Origin: an uncultured Oscillospiraceae bacterium
GTDB lineage: Bacteria; Bacillota; Clostridia; Oscillospirales; Oscillospiraceae
NCBI GenBank assembly: GCA_934660965.1
Contig: CAKUIM010000032.1
Span: forward strand, 1 to 22,416
Length of the DNA stretch: 22,416 bases
Reading direction: 5' to 3'
Below, piece by piece: positions 22,180 to 22,416 of this stretch. Every line of letters starts with the position of its first letter. The stretch's first letter is position 1. Made by a program: the position numbers and the translations under genes. The notes under the pieces are model-generated. The model worked only from the letters and a program-made list of their open reading frames with translations, did no database searches and was not told the DNA's origin.

Positions 22180-22416
22180 CAGCGGTAAAGCGGTCGGCAA
22201 AGGCTTACGGCGGCGCGGCCGCACGGCGAAAAGCCTCGCAGAGTCTCGGTGCGCAGCACCGAAATAAGGTGAAATGGCGTTTTTGGCCGCAGCGTGTACG
22301 TGGCCAAAAACACAGCTCGGGCCGCAAGTGTGTGAGCGGCCGGCCCGCAAGGCTGCGATCAGGTGAAGAGCTTTGGCACCGGCGAGAGCCGGGACGCGCA
22401 GCAGCGCGTAAATTCG
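22180..22416. other. Palindrome-rich non-coding right end
   Basis: No supported gene. Several inverted repeats are packed here: CGGTGC/GCACCG (22247-22261), GTTTTTGGCC/GGCCAAAAAC (22279-22311), a GGGCCG/CGGCCC pair around 22320-22347, and near the edge CCGGC/GCCGG and CGCGC/GCGCG. The open frame that crosses it on the minus strand has no ribosome site and no family character. It may be the leader of pth or part of a repeat or RNA element cut by the window. Confidence 0.4.

Overview
This window looks like chromosomal DNA of a GC-rich (clearly above 60%) low-branching Firmicute: a butyrate-forming gut clostridium of the Oscillospiraceae type (Flavonifractor/Intestinimonas-like) is my best guess. 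The support is the soj/spo0J/noc genes with a canonical parS sequence, sigma-A promoters of TTGACA/TATAAT type, strong AGGAGG ribosome sites, a thiolase plus acetoacetate/butyrate CoA-transferase cluster, and a PrsA-type lipoprotein foldase. No rRNA, tRNA, IS element or CRISPR was seen. The species guess is inference; nothing in the window fixes it.

Layout. Minus strand, 1-7223: a chromosome-segregation and housekeeping block. It reads parA, parB, a small membrane protein, serS, a small Cys-rich protein, mscL, a membrane protein and rsmG with gaps of at most 95 bases or overlaps, so it is probably one long operon driven from a promoter at 7338-7366. A separate strong promoter (1846-1874) then drives a solitary MinD-like ATPase and a methylglyoxal-synthase-like protein, ending at a terminator (546-585); hisS runs off the left edge. 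Two perfect parS sites bracket parA. Plus strand, 7437-10556: tadA, then a 761-base gene-free stretch holding what I read as two tandem, related small-RNA genes, then a YitT-family membrane protein and noc. Minus strand, 10732-22124: thl-atoD-atoA (acetoacetyl-CoA and CoA-transferase steps of butyrate metabolism), a calcium-type P-type ATPase with an attenuator-like leader RNA, a PrsA-like foldase, mfd and pth. The right-hand 237 bases are rich in palindromes and hold no convincing gene.

How it fits together. ParA, ParB, parS and Noc make up the origin-segregation and nucleoid-occlusion system; the DNA-reading residues of the two ParB-family proteins separate cleanly into a parS-type and a Noc-type set. 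MinD, RsmG, TadA, SerS, HisS, Pth and Mfd are division, translation and repair genes often found near the origin or in core blocks. The most interesting material is non-coding: (1) the duplicated 192-base units at 8239-8578, each with a conserved upstream element, a -10 box without a recognisable -35, a pyrimidine-rich body with an anti-Shine-Dalgarno-like run and its own terminator; (2) the 131-base leader at 16506-16636, whose 5' end can displace the terminator in front of the P-type ATPase. Among proteins, the methylglyoxal-synthase homologue lacks the residue that aligns with the family's catalytic aspartate.
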